Below, piece after piece: positions 5,290-13,667 of a stretch of 22,529 nucleotides of DNA. How positions within the stretch are numbered: position 1 is the stretch's first letter; every line of letters starts with the position of its first letter. Source of the DNA: Bacteroidota bacterium (lineage in GTDB: Bacteria > Bacteroidota > Bacteroidia > Chitinophagales > Chitinophagaceae); contig JAEVZP010000200.1 in NCBI GenBank assembly GCA_023392185.1, positions 1 to 22,529 on the forward strand, given 5' to 3'. Position numbers and translations under genes: made by a program. The notes under the pieces were generated by a model. The model did not search any database, was not told the DNA's origin, and worked only from the letters and a program-made list of their open reading frames with translations.

Positions 5290-8200
5290 CTAAACCACTT
5301 CCGGCTGCACCACGGCAGTACCATTGCCGGTTGTGGTGGTTGTAGTGTATTCTACCGCCGGCAGATCGCCTTTCTTCCGGCGCTTGCCGAATCGGGCCAG
5401 TCCTTTGTCCACAAGGTAATAGATACAAGGTACCACCACCAGGGTCAGGATCAGCGAAGACGTCAGGCCGCCGATAATCACCCACGCCATACCGTTTTTC
5501 ACTTCCGCACCTGCGCCTTTGGCCAGGGCAATCGGCAACATCCCCAGGATCATGGCGATGGTCGTCATCAGAATCGGGCGGAAACGCTCGCGACCGGCGT
5601 CAATCAGAGCCTGCACCAGTCCTTCGCCTTCGGCTTTCCGCTGATTGGTAAAGTCTACCAACAGAATCCCGTTTTTGGCCACCAGACCCATCAGCATGAT
5701 CAGTCCAATCATCGCGAAAATGGTCAGGTCGTTCATCGTCAGCGCCAGGGCCAGGAACGCGCCGATAAGAGCGAGGGGCAGGGCAAAAAGTACGACAAAC
5801 GGATAAACGGCGTTTTCATACAAGGCTACCATGATGAGATAAATGAGCAGGATACCGAGGCCGAGTGCACCCAAGAGGCTGCCAAATGACTTACTTTGGT
5901 TTTCCAGGTTTCCGATGAACTGCCAGGAAACACCGGCGGGCAGTTTCAGGGCGTCAATCTTTTCTTTAATCTCTGCGCCGACCGTGCCGACCGGGCGGCC
6001 AATCACCGAGGCATTTACCAGAATAGACGGCAGCCGGTCCATACGCTCCAGTGCCGATTCCCCCAGAGCCTGCCGCACGGTGGCAAACTGGGAAAGCTCT
6101 ACCGGCAAGCCCTGATTGTTGATAAAGCGCAGCGAACGGAGATCCGAAGCACTGGTGCGGTCGCCGCTTTCGGATTGCACCATAATATCATATTCGTTGC
6201 CGCCTTCGGTGAATTTCGCAAGGTCGTTGCCCCGGAACGCATTCGAAATCGCGCTGCCTACTTCGCTGGCGTTGAGGCCCAGCAAGGCCATTTTTTCCCG
6301 GTCAAGTTGCACAGAAAGCTGCGGTTTGGGGTCTTGAGTGCTGTACTTCACATACTGAATGCCCGGGATGCCTTCCACAATACCCCGGATTTGCTCGGCG
6401 GCTTTGCGCATCTGCTCGCGGTTCTGCGATTTGATAGCCACCTGCACATCGGGCTGGTTGTTTCCGGCAATGCCCACCGGCGTTACGGTTACTTTCACGC
6501 CGGGATATTTGCCAATCAGGTTTTTCATGCGCACGCCAAAATCATCAGTCGTAATGTCGCGCTCTTCTTTGTCTTTCAGGATCACGGTCAGGTCGGCCAC
6601 GTTGCCATTGGCAGCAGCGGCGATGCCGTTGTTGGAAAAGCCTACGTTGGTAAACACATTAACGACTTCCGGCTGGTTAAACAGGTCGCGCTCGATATCT
6701 TGGGTCAGCAGGTTGGTTTGATATACCGAAGTCTCCGGTGCCAGCTCTACGTGAATACTCAATTCACCACGGTCGGTCGCGCTCATAAACGCCGTTCCGA
6801 TAAAGCCTTTGGCCACGAGCATAAACGAGCCGACAAACATCAGAATGACCGGAATAAACACCCAGCGTTTGTGGCCGAGCGCCCATTTCAGCACGCTCAC
6901 ATAGCCTTCCCGCATATTGGTGATGCCGTTTTCAAACCAGATGTTGAGGCGGCCCCACAGGGTTTTCGGATTCAGGTGCTGGAGCTTGCCAAAACGGGCC
7001 GAAAGCATTGGCGTAATGGTAAACGACACCAGCAAAGACATCAGCGTAGAGCACACCACTACAAGGGCAAACTCGCGCAGGATGTTCCCGATCAGGCCGC
7101 CGGCCAGTGACAGCGGCACAAACACCACCACGTCTACCAGGGTAATGGCAATGGCGGTAAAGCCAATCTCGGCCCGGCCTTCAATAGCCGCCGTTCGCCG
7201 GTCTTTGCCCATTTCCATATGGCGGATAATATTCTCCAAGATCACGATTGAGTCATCCACCAGGATCCCCACCACCAGCGACAAGGCCATAAGCGTCATC
7301 AGGTTCAGTGACATGCCGAAGAGGTTCATAAAGATGAACGTCGGAATCATAGACGCCGGCAGGGCCACGAGTACGAACATCGCACTGCGCGCACTGTGGA
7401 GGAAGAACAGCATCACCATGGCCACGATGATCACGGCCAGAAACAGGTCATGCACCACCGCATCGGCCGAGGCAAGGGTAAACACCGATTGGTCGGCTGC
7501 AATGCTGAATTCCAGTCCGATGCTTTTATAAGTATTGGTTACCTCGGCCAGCCGCTCGCGCACCAGTTCGCTTACTTCCACCGCGTTGGCGTCGCTTTGT
7601 TTCAGGATTTGCACCCCGATGGCTGGCACGCCGTTAAAGTGGTTGATGGCAGTCACGCGCTGTTGGGCATCAATCACCTCGGCTACGTCGCGGAGAAATA
7701 CTTTCCCGCCGCCGGGCAGCGCTGCAATTACGAGATTGCGCAGTTGGTCCAGGTTGTTGAACTTGGCGTTGTATTCAATGGAATACGCGCTTTCCGAGGT
7801 TTCGACCTGACCGGCCGGCGCCGAAATACTCGCCGCATTGACGATGTTGGCGACCTGCGAAATATTGAGGTTGTAGGCCGCCAGCTTGCTTTTGCTGACG
7901 TTTACCTGAATCTGCCGCTCGTTGGAGCCCACCAGGGCCACCTGCCCCACGCCGGGCACGTTGGCAATCTGCGGCGAGATTTGCTTATCCAGCAGGTCGT
8001 ACAACTCGGCCGAGCCAATGTTGGCTGTGGCACTCATCCGCAAAACCGGGAAGTCGTCGGTAGAAAATTTGTTTACCACCGGGTTGTCCACGTTTTGCGG
8101 CAACAGGGCGAGAATCTGGTTTACCTTTCGCTGCGCGTCGTTCTGCGCTTTGTTGACATCCACGCCGTCTTTCAGGGTAATGGTCACAATGGAAGCGCCT

Positions 8201-8460
8201 TCCTGCGAGGTAGAAGTAATACGGTCGATGCCTTCCAGGGAAGATACCGCGTCTTCAATCCGGCGGGTTACCACACTCTCAATCTCGTCGGCCGACGCCC
8301 CGCGATACGAAGTAATGACCGTTACCACGTTGGCATCAAACTTCGGCAGCAGGTTATAGTTGAGCGTATTATAACTGATAATCCCAAACAAGATCAGGGC
8401 GCCGAAAAGCACCGTGATCAGCAGGGGCCGGTTAACGGCTATCTCGGCTAATTTTTTCAT
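5290..8460 (-). CDS. RND efflux pump, HAE1/AcrB-type inner-membrane transporter
   Basis: A 1056-residue proton-driven RND transporter, the inner-membrane part of a tripartite pump. It has the duplicated RND layout: a first transmembrane helix (about 10-30), a large periplasmic loop, TM2-6 (about 335-480), a second helix near 535-550, a second periplasmic loop and a final TM bundle (about 865-1030). The proton-relay residues are present: adjacent Asp 402-403 in GILVDDSIVILEN and the Lys in LVAKNGILLVDF. These match the HAE1 multidrug branch more than the heavy-metal CusA branch; the substrate cannot be read from sequence. The C-terminus carries a polar Thr-rich tail (six consecutive Thr) of unclear use. 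It is the last gene of a four-gene operon, 115 bases after the adaptor, with a terminator immediately downstream. Confidence 0.96.
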   Translation of the reverse strand: MKKLAEIAVNRPLLITVLFGALILFGIISYNTLNYNLLPKFDANVVTVITSYRGASADEIESVVTRRIEDAVSSLEGIDRITSTSQEGASIVTITLKDGVDVNKAQNDAQRKVNQILALLPQNVDNPVVNKFSTDDFPVLRMSATANIGSAELYDLLDKQISPQIANVPGVGQVALVGSNERQIQVNVSKSKLAAYNLNISQVANIVNAASISAPAGQVETSESAYSIEYNAKFNNLDQLRNLVIAALPGGGKVFLRDVAEVIDAQQRVTAINHFNGVPAIGVQILKQSDANAVEVSELVRERLAEVTNTYKSIGLEFSIAADQSVFTLASADAVVHDLFLAVIIVAMVMLFFLHSARSAMFVLVALPASMIPTFIFMNLFGMSLNLMTLMALSLVVGILVDDSIVILENIIRHMEMGKDRRTAAIEGRAEIGFTAIAITLVDVVVFVPLSLAGGLIGNILREFALVVVCSTLMSLLVSFTITPMLSARFGKLQHLNPKTLWGRLNIWFENGITNMREGYVSVLKWALGHKRWVFIPVILMFVGSFMLVAKGFIGTAFMSATDRGELSIHVELAPETSVYQTNLLTQDIERDLFNQPEVVNVFTNVGFSNNGIAAAANGNVADLTVILKDKEERDITTDDFGVRMKNLIGKYPGVKVTVTPVGIAGNNQPDVQVAIKSQNREQMRKAAEQIRGIVEGIPGIQYVKYSTQDPKPQLSVQLDREKMALLGLNASEVGSAISNAFRGNDLAKFTEGGNEYDIMVQSESGDRTSASDLRSLRFINNQGLPVELSQFATVRQALGESALERMDRLPSILVNASVIGRPVGTVGAEIKEKIDALKLPAGVSWQFIGNLENQSKSFGSLLGALGLGILLIYLIMVALYENAVYPFVVLFALPLALIGAFLALALTMNDLTIFAMIGLIMLMGLVAKNGILLVDFTNQRKAEGEGLVQALIDAGRERFRPILMTTIAMILGMLPIALAKGAGAEVKNGMAWVIIGGLTSSLILTLVVVPCIYYLVDKGLARFGKRRKKGDLPAVEYTTTTTTGNGTAVVQPEVV

Positions 8461-8510
8461 TTTCTATTTCGTGTCAAATGCCCTTTAAAAGAGCGATTTC
8501 AGTTGCTTTC

Positions 8511-8563
8511 GGAAGCGTTATTTCCGGAAAAACTGCTCAGAGTCGTTCTTTCTAAACGCTTCC
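8511..8563. repeat. Long-loop inverted repeat in the hlyD-RND gap, with TTTCCGGAAA inside
   Basis: GGAAGCGTT (8511-8519) and AACGCTTCC (8555-8563) are perfect 9-bp arms. The loop contains TTTCCGGAAA (8521-8530). It lies in the unusually wide 115-base gap between adaptor and pump, where an RNA hairpin could affect pump expression relative to the genes before it. Confidence 0.5.
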
Positions 8564-8575
8564 AATCCCGGAAAT

Positions 8576-9637
8576 TTATCCCGCCTTCACCACTTTCACT
8601 TCGGTGCTGTCGCGCAGGTTCACCTGCCCGTTCACCACCACCTGTTCGCCTTCGGCCAGTCCGTTTACGACCTCGATGTTGTTGCCAAAATCGCGGCCGG
8701 TAGCGATGTTGCGGCGTACAGCACGGTTGTTCTGAATCACGTATACATACGGTGTTTCGATGCTTTCCACCACAGCGGTGCGCGGAATCTGCAAGCCCGG
8801 TTTCTGGCTGTTCTGAATGAAATCCACATTCACAAACGTGCCCGCTTTGAGCGCATTTCCGGGATTAGACAGCTTTACCTGCACCTGATAGTTGTGGGCG
8901 GCGTCGCCTTGCTGGGAAATAAAGACCACCGTTCCATTGAAGGTGCGACCGGGGAAAACGTCGGTTGTTACCCGCACGTTCTGCCCGTTGCGCAGCTTGT
9001 AGGCATCGGCCTCGCCCACCAGCACATCAGCTTTCAGGGTAGAGATATCCACGATTTTGCCCAGCGCCATGCCGGGATTCACATACACGCCCGGTTCTAC
9101 GCTTTTGTATACTACTTGTCCGCTGATGGGGGCTTTGATGGCGTTGTCGGCCATTTGCTTGCGGATTTGAGCAATGCGGTTTTGCGCCGTAGCAAGGTTG
9201 AAGCGGATGTCGGCTACGTTCACCTCGGTCGTGGCTTCGCCGGCGAGCAGCGCCTGATAGCGCTTCAGGTCGGAGTTCAGTTTAGTCGCTTGCAGCTGCG
9301 CCGCGTCGAGTTGCAGTTGCAGGCTGCGATTGTCTACCTGGGCAATCGTGCCGCCCTGGCTCACAAAGCTGCCGAGGGTAAAGTTCACCGAAGTGAGCGG
9401 ACCGGCCGCATTGGAGGTGATGCTGGCCTCCCGCCAGGGCACGAGCGTACCGGTGCGGATCAGCTGGTCGGTGCCGGAACCTACGATAACCGGTGCGGTG
9501 TTGACCGGAATGGCCATATTCACCTGTGTGGGTATTTCCTTTTTTTCATCCAGCTTGCGTTTGTTGGCTGCGAGTCGCCAGGCAATCAACCCGATAAGGG
9601 CAACGACAACCAATATAATCCAGATTCTTTTTTTCAT
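8576..9637 (-). CDS. RND efflux periplasmic adaptor (HlyD/MFP family)
   Basis: A 353-residue membrane fusion protein joining the pump to the outer-membrane channel. Residues 5-22 (IWIILVVVALIGLIAWRL) form an N-terminal membrane anchor; there is no lipobox Cys. The barrel-sandwich lipoyl halves (about 60-100, and near NAIKAPISGQVVYKSVEPG, about 167-185) flank a coiled-coil hairpin rich in Gln/Leu/Ala. Beta-barrel and membrane-proximal domains follow, ending GLAEGEQVVVNGQVNLRDS. The length is normal for the family. It starts 46 bases after the TolC-like gene and is clearly in the same operon. Confidence 0.94.
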   Translation of the reverse strand: MKKRIWIILVVVALIGLIAWRLAANKRKLDEKKEIPTQVNMAIPVNTAPVIVGSGTDQLIRTGTLVPWREASITSNAAGPLTSVNFTLGSFVSQGGTIAQVDNRSLQLQLDAAQLQATKLNSDLKRYQALLAGEATTEVNVADIRFNLATAQNRIAQIRKQMADNAIKAPISGQVVYKSVEPGVYVNPGMALGKIVDISTLKADVLVGEADAYKLRNGQNVRVTTDVFPGRTFNGTVVFISQQGDAAHNYQVQVKLSNPGNALKAGTFVNVDFIQNSQKPGLQIPRTAVVESIETPYVYVIQNNRAVRRNIATGRDFGNNIEVVNGLAEGEQVVVNGQVNLRDSTEVKVVKAG

Positions 9638-9683
9638 TTTCGGGGTCTGATAAACTTAATACGAGAGAAGAGAGAGAAAGCGT

Positions 9684-11033
9684 TTAAAGCGATTGATAAT
9701 ACTGCTCCAGCGTGCTGTTGGTGCGCTCAATATCCAGCTGCGAGAGGTACAGATCGATCAGCGACTGAATATAGTTGTTCTGCGCGTCGGAGAACGAAGT
9801 TTCGGCATTGAGTAAATCGCTTAAAGCGCCCACGCCCTGCCGGTATTGCAGCGACACATTTTCATACACCTCCGAAGCGAGATCCAGGTTGGCGCGGTTG
9901 GTTGCCAGGGTAGCCTGCGCCCGCTGCACGCGGGTTCCGGCATTCAGGAATTGCAGGTTCAGGTTGGCTTGCGAAAGCACTTGGTTGAGCCGGGCATTGT
10001 CGCGGTCCACCAGCGCCTGCCGGTATTGCGCGCTGCGCCGGAAACCATCGAAAAGCGAAAGGCTAAAGCGAAGGCCCACAGCCGAGAAGTCAAACTGGCG
10101 GTCAAACACTTCAGACATTTTGTTGCCAAAGCCATTGTAGCCATACTGGGCAAAAGCCGAAAGCGTGGGGAAGTTGCCGGCGCGAATCACCTTTGTTTGA
10201 AGGTCCAGCAGTTCAATTTGCTTGTCCTGAATCTGGTAGTCCAGCGTTTGGCCATAGCGGAACGGCGCATTCGGCGTAGGCGTTGGGGCGGCATGCAACC
10301 AGCGGCCCGTATCGACGAGCTGCACCGCCGGAGCGTCCTGCTCAAAAATGCCCATGGCGTTGTTGAGCGCGTTTTGCGCTACTGCAATCGCGTTGGCGGC
10401 TACCGAGCGTTGCGCGTCAATATTATTCAGCTGCACCTGCACCTGCTTGGCGTCCACTTTCTTGGCTACGCCCAGTTCGGCCTGCAGGTTGGAGACCTTC
10501 AGGAGCCGGGCTATGCGGGCGCGGTTGGTGTCGAGCAGATCCAGTTGACGCTGGTTGATCAAAATCTGAAAATAAGCCTGCGCAACATTGTAAATAATCG
10601 TTTGCCGGGTTTGCTCCAGGTTCAGGTTAGCCAGTTCGGTATTGGGCTTATTGGCCCGGATACCGAGCAAAAGTCCGCGGTTATAGATCGGCTGGTTGGC
10701 ATCGGCAACGGCCTGGGTGGCATATTTGTTCCCGAAAGCCACACGTTGCTCCGGGGTGCCGGGTCCGAAAGTGCCCGCCGGAATAATGTTGACCGGCAGC
10801 TTCAGGTTGTTGGTGATGTTGGCGTTCAGGCTTACCTGCGGCAGGTAGGAAGCAATGGCTTCGCGGGACTGCTGCCGGGCATTTTCCTGATTGTTGCGCG
10901 CAACGGTAATGGCCGGGTGGTTCGACAGGCCATAATCAATACATTGTTTGAGTGTAAGTGCCGGTTGGGCGTGGGCCGAGATACCCAATACCGTCAGCAG
11001 AAGCAACAAAAAGCTTCTTTGAAAGGATTTCAT
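9684..11033 (-). CDS. TolC-family outer-membrane efflux protein
   Basis: A 449-residue outer-membrane channel subunit. The signal peptide is residues 1-22 (MKSFQRSFLLLLLTVLG, ending AHA-Q). The mature protein opens with LTLKQCIDYGLSNHPAI, the usual start of the first OEP repeat, and contains two long Gln/Asn/Ala/Leu-rich helical repeats (about 25-220 and 240-445). The second ends LLNAETSFSDAQNNYIQSLIDLYLSQLDIE, a family hallmark. The start ATG lies 5 bases after the marR stop, so the two are tightly coupled and the whole operon should follow MarR control. Confidence 0.94.
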   Translation of the reverse strand: MKSFQRSFLLLLLTVLGISAHAQPALTLKQCIDYGLSNHPAITVARNNQENARQQSREAIASYLPQVSLNANITNNLKLPVNIIPAGTFGPGTPEQRVAFGNKYATQAVADANQPIYNRGLLLGIRANKPNTELANLNLEQTRQTIIYNVAQAYFQILINQRQLDLLDTNRARIARLLKVSNLQAELGVAKKVDAKQVQVQLNNIDAQRSVAANAIAVAQNALNNAMGIFEQDAPAVQLVDTGRWLHAAPTPTPNAPFRYGQTLDYQIQDKQIELLDLQTKVIRAGNFPTLSAFAQYGYNGFGNKMSEVFDRQFDFSAVGLRFSLSLFDGFRRSAQYRQALVDRDNARLNQVLSQANLNLQFLNAGTRVQRAQATLATNRANLDLASEVYENVSLQYRQGVGALSDLLNAETSFSDAQNNYIQSLIDLYLSQLDIERTNSTLEQYYQSL

Positions 11034-11038
11034 ATAAA

Positions 11039-11554
11039 CTATTGACAGGTCAACGATTGATTTAGAGGGAGATGGGCAGTGGTTTTTTCCAGTTTTTCTG
11101 CGATCTGATGGATCGTTTGCAGTGCTTCGGAGCGCTCCTTCACAGTAAAGGCGGCAAAAGCGGAGTTATCGATCTGGCGCAGCATTTGCCGGCTTTTCAG
11201 GGCCTTTTCCATTCCCTTCTCTGTGAGGTTTACAATGTTTTTTCGCTTGTCCTGCGCATCCTGTACAATCTCTACCAGCCCTTTACGCTGCAGGAGCGTA
11301 ATCGTGCGTTGTACCGAAGATTTATCGCGCATCAGAATGTCGGCAATCTCCTGTTGGGAAAGATTCTTGATAGCATCCAGGGTCATCAGGACCGGGTAAT
11401 GGTCCATTTGCAGGTCCTCATCACAACACTGCATTTGGGCACTGGCATGACGCAAAAACGCTTTCATAATACGGTGTATCTGAAACGTAAACGTATCCTG
11501 CATCTCGAAATAAAATTTCTCCAGCGCATGTTCGCGCAACTGTTCCGTATTCAC
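11039..11554 (-). CDS. MarR-family transcriptional regulator of the efflux operon
   Basis: With the GTG start at 11554 this is a 171-residue winged-helix protein. A longer open frame reaches an ATG at 11686, but that reading would run through the promoter and operator, and its extra residues do not look like protein. The dimerisation helices are at about 5-40, the HTH at about 62-92 (LSQQEIADILMRDKSSVQRTI... region) and the wing around DAQDKRKNIVNLTEKG (99-114). Two adjacent Cys (43-44) follow the first long helix and could act as a thiol sensor, although this is speculative. As first gene of an operon with a tripartite RND pump, it is expected to repress the operon and release it on binding a pump substrate. 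The inverted repeat at 11570-11591 is the likely operator. Confidence 0.9.
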   Translation of the reverse strand: MNTEQLREHALEKFYFEMQDTFTFQIHRIMKAFLRHASAQMQCCDEDLQMDHYPVLMTLDAIKNLSQQEIADILMRDKSSVQRTITLLQRKGLVEIVQDAQDKRKNIVNLTEKGMEKALKSRQMLRQIDNSAFAAFTVKERSEALQTIHQIAEKLEKTTAHLPLNQSLTCQ

Positions 11555-11559
11555 GGCTG

Positions 11560-11567
11560 CAAAAGTA
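11560..11567 (-). promoter_or_regulatory. -7 box (TACTTTTG) of the marR-efflux operon
   Basis: Read on the minus strand, TACTTTTG is a full match to the Bacteroidota -7 consensus TAnnTTTG. It is followed by CAGCC and the GTG start, so the transcript would begin at or next to the start codon. A GTTG, 16 bases upstream, is a weak -33 element that lies inside the operator. Confidence 0.65.
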
Positions 11568-11569
11568 CG

Positions 11570-11591
11570 ATTAGTTGATGTGTCAACTAAT
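11570..11591. promoter_or_regulatory. Probable MarR operator (inverted repeat)
   Basis: ATTAGTTGA and TCAACTAAT are perfect 9-bp arms around a 4-base TGTG spacer. It sits between the -33 and -7 positions of the marR promoter, where a bound MarR dimer would exclude RNA polymerase. The symmetry and length (22 bp) suit MarR-family sites. Confidence 0.7.
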
Positions 11592-11626
11592 TGGAAAGGC
11601 GTTAAAAGGCTGTTATCCTTGATCCG

Positions 11627-11638
11627 GTTTCCGGAAAC
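11627..11638. repeat. GTTTCCGGAAAC palindrome upstream of marR
   Basis: A 12-bp perfect palindrome about 73 bases before the marR start, upstream of its promoter. Confidence 0.75.
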
Positions 11639-11702
11639 AAATCCTTTTTTAGCCCATCCAGCAGGGCGGGTGATCTCCCCGGGCACAGCAGGGCCTACAA
11701 AA

Positions 11703-11743
11703 AGGCCTCCTTCTGTCGGATGGATTTCCGGAAAAGGAGGCCT
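11703..11743 (-). terminator. Probable intrinsic terminator after nuoF
   Basis: AGGCCTCCTT (11703-11712) pairs perfectly with AAGGAGGCCT (11734-11743) and is flanked on the plus strand by a run of A, which gives a U-tract on the minus strand. It lies 44 bases after the nuoF stop. The loop is long (21 bases) and contains a TTTCCGGAAA palindrome (11725-11734) that could fold by itself. It separates nuoF from the marR operon. Confidence 0.7.
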
Positions 11744-11787
11744 CTCCTGATCCTATACCCGGCGTGACCGGGGGATCAGTTTTCTTT

Positions 11788-13134
11788 TTATGCGCCGATC
11801 GGCTCCAGCGCATCGGCATAGTGAGCCAGTCCGAAGTTGCGCACCTGTGCTTCTTCCGGATGAGTGATGTGCCATTCAAACTCATCGCGGAAATGGCGGA
11901 TCGCTGCCGCTACCGGCCAGGCCGCCGCGTCGCCGAGCGGGCAAATGGTGTTGCCTTCAATCCGGCGCTGGATATCCCAGAGCAGGTCGATGTCGCTCAT
12001 TTTGCCCCGACCGTATTCGATGTTTTGAAGCACTTTATACATCCAGCCGGTGCCTTCGCGGCAGGGCGAGCACTGCCCGCAGCTTTCGTGGTTGTAGAAA
12101 CGTGCCAGCGTCATGGTGTGGCGCACCACGCACTGATCTTCGTCGAGCACGATAAAACCGCCCGAACCCATCATGGTGCCGGTCGCAAAACCGCCGTCGG
12201 CAAGGCTTTCATAGTTCATGATGCGGGGCTCGCCTTTGGCGGTTTTGAGCAAAAGATTAGCCGGCACGATCGGAACGGAAGAGCCGCCGGGAATGCAGGC
12301 TTTCAGCCGCTTGCCGTTTGGAATGCCGCCGCAATATTCGTCGGAGTAGATGAATTCTTCCACCGAAATCGTCATGTCGATTTCATAAACACCCGGCTTG
12401 TTGATATTGCCGCAGGCAGAGATCAGCTTGGAGCCGGTAGATTTTCCCACCCCGATTTTGGCATATTCCTCGCCGCCCATTTCGATGATCGGTCCTACAG
12501 CCGCAATCGTTTCCACGTTATTAACTACTGTTGGGCGCATCCACAGGCCCTGCACCGCCGGGAAAGGCGGCTTGATGCGGGGGTTGCCGCGCTTGCCTTC
12601 AAGCGATTCGATCAGGGCTGTTTCCTCGCCGCAGATATAGGCGCCGGCACCGCGCTGCACATAGATTTCGCAGTCGAAACCGGTACCGAGGATGTTTTTA
12701 CCCAAAAAACCGGCTGCTTTGGCTTCGTCAATCGCTTTTTCCAGAATGTCCGGAATCCAGGCATACTCGCCCCGGATATAGATATAGCTGACGTTGGAGC
12801 CGAGCGCATACGAAGCGATAATCATCCCTTCGATAAAGGTGTGCGGCAGGTATTCCATCAGGTACCGGTCTTTGAAAGTTCCCGGCTCCGATTCATCGGC
12901 GTTGCACACCAGGTGACGCGGCACGCCTTCGGGCTTGGCCAGAAAGCTCCATTTCATGCCCGTGGGGAAGCCGGCGCCACCGCGACCACGCAGGCCACTT
13001 TTCTTGACTTCTTCCACGATCTCGTCGGGCGTCATTTTAAACGCCCTTTCAACGGCTGCGTAGCCGCCGTTGGCGCGGTGCACCTCGTAGGAGCGGATGT
13101 TGGGAATATGGTCGTTTTTAAGAAGCAGTTTCAT
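11788..13134 (-). CDS. nuoF: NADH-quinone oxidoreductase subunit F
   Basis: The 448-residue NADH- and FMN-binding subunit of respiratory complex I; it accepts hydride from NADH and passes electrons through FMN to the N3 [4Fe-4S] cluster at the cytoplasmic tip. The glycine-rich NADH/FMN loop GLRGRGGAGFPTGMKWSF (47-64) is present, as are the FMN-pocket motifs CNADESEPGTFKDR (77-90) and RGAGAYICGEETALIESLEG (161-180). The N3 ligands are C352, C355, C358 (SCGQCSPC) and C398 (NTICPLGD). The length is normal and the gene intact. It follows a DUF1801 gene with a 61-base gap and ends in a terminator, so the usual next gene nuoG is absent here. Confidence 0.97.
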   Translation of the reverse strand: MKLLLKNDHIPNIRSYEVHRANGGYAAVERAFKMTPDEIVEEVKKSGLRGRGGAGFPTGMKWSFLAKPEGVPRHLVCNADESEPGTFKDRYLMEYLPHTFIEGMIIASYALGSNVSYIYIRGEYAWIPDILEKAIDEAKAAGFLGKNILGTGFDCEIYVQRGAGAYICGEETALIESLEGKRGNPRIKPPFPAVQGLWMRPTVVNNVETIAAVGPIIEMGGEEYAKIGVGKSTGSKLISACGNINKPGVYEIDMTISVEEFIYSDEYCGGIPNGKRLKACIPGGSSVPIVPANLLLKTAKGEPRIMNYESLADGGFATGTMMGSGGFIVLDEDQCVVRHTMTLARFYNHESCGQCSPCREGTGWMYKVLQNIEYGRGKMSDIDLLWDIQRRIEGNTICPLGDAAAWPVAAAIRHFRDEFEWHITHPEEAQVRNFGLAHYADALEPIGA

Positions 13135-13159
13135 AATTCTTTTTTCTAAAAAGCCGGAG

Positions 13160-13171
13160 ATTTCCGGAAAT
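13160..13171. repeat. ATTTCCGGAAAT palindrome upstream of nuoF
   Basis: A 12-bp perfect palindrome 25 bases before the nuoF start, in the gap after the DUF1801 gene. Confidence 0.75.
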
Positions 13172-13195
13172 AGCAGCCTTGCAGAGCGGGGATGT

Positions 13196-13651
13196 TTATC
13201 TTTTTAAAGCCTTTTCATAGATTTCAATCCACTGGGTAGGCGTGAGTTTTTCTGCCAGCCTGCCGATAATTTCATAAGGAATGACTTCCGGTTTTTTAAA
13301 ACGAATGCAGCTTTTACCCATATCCAGTTTGGCGTTAGTGCCTTTTTCCCATTCGGCCTTGAACCAGTTTAGTAGCTCCTCGCTCCCATAAAGCCCCATA
13401 TGATGCAGGGAAATGAATCCTTTTTTCGAAGCAATGGAAATAAAAGGCAGCGGCTCCTCCTTTTTGCAATGATACCCGGCCGGATACAGGTGCAGCGGCA
13501 CCACAAAGGAAGGCATTCCGTAGCTCATGGCTTCTTCAAAACCGGCGGGCAAATGCGCTAATAATACTTCGCGCAAGCGCAGCATGGGGGTCTGGTGCTC
13601 GGGCGGAAGCGCTTCGTAATAAGCGGCGGATGCAGAGGCAGTTGCGGTCAT
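13196..13651 (-). CDS. DUF1801 domain protein (YdhG-like) inside the nuo cluster
   Basis: A 151-residue protein with the DUF1801 fold pattern: an N-terminal helix YYEALPPEHQTPMLRLREVL, then FEEAMSYGMPSFVV (the conserved E-x-M-x-Y-x-M-P core), ISIASKKGFISLHHMGLYG and the C-terminal GKSCIRFKKPEVIPYEIIGRL. These are small cytoplasmic proteins of unsettled function, with an iron-chaperone-like fold resembling frataxin/Fra; no metal site is evident here. I chose the ATG at 13651 because it gives a 16-base gap after nuoE; an ATG at 13687 would overlap nuoE and add 12 unlikely residues. Its place between nuoE and nuoF is unusual and may be a late insertion, or may link it to Fe-S assembly of complex I, which is speculative. 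Confidence 0.85.
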   Translation of the reverse strand: MTATASASAAYYEALPPEHQTPMLRLREVLLAHLPAGFEEAMSYGMPSFVVPLHLYPAGYHCKKEEPLPFISIASKKGFISLHHMGLYGSEELLNWFKAEWEKGTNAKLDMGKSCIRFKKPEVIPYEIIGRLAEKLTPTQWIEIYEKALKR

Positions 13652-13667
13652 GAGGCCAAGGTTTAAG

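Noticed and set aside
5896..8451. Long plus-strand open frames opposite the RND pump gene
   Set aside because: They mirror a complete RND transporter and have His/Arg-rich, family-less translations typical of antisense frames.
5290..8460. Heavy-metal (CusA/CzcA-type) RND pump
   Set aside because: The adjacent Asp pair in TM4 and the Lys in the later TM segment match HAE1-type pumps, and the operon has a MarR regulator and not a metal two-component system.
11555..11686. ATG-initiated N-terminal extension of MarR
   Set aside because: It would cover the operator and -7 box and adds 44 residues unlike the family; the GTG at 11554 gives the normal MarR size.
11764..13149. 461-codon plus-strand frame opposite nuoF
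   Set aside because: nuoF on the minus strand is complete with all cofactor ligands; the opposite frame shows no domain.
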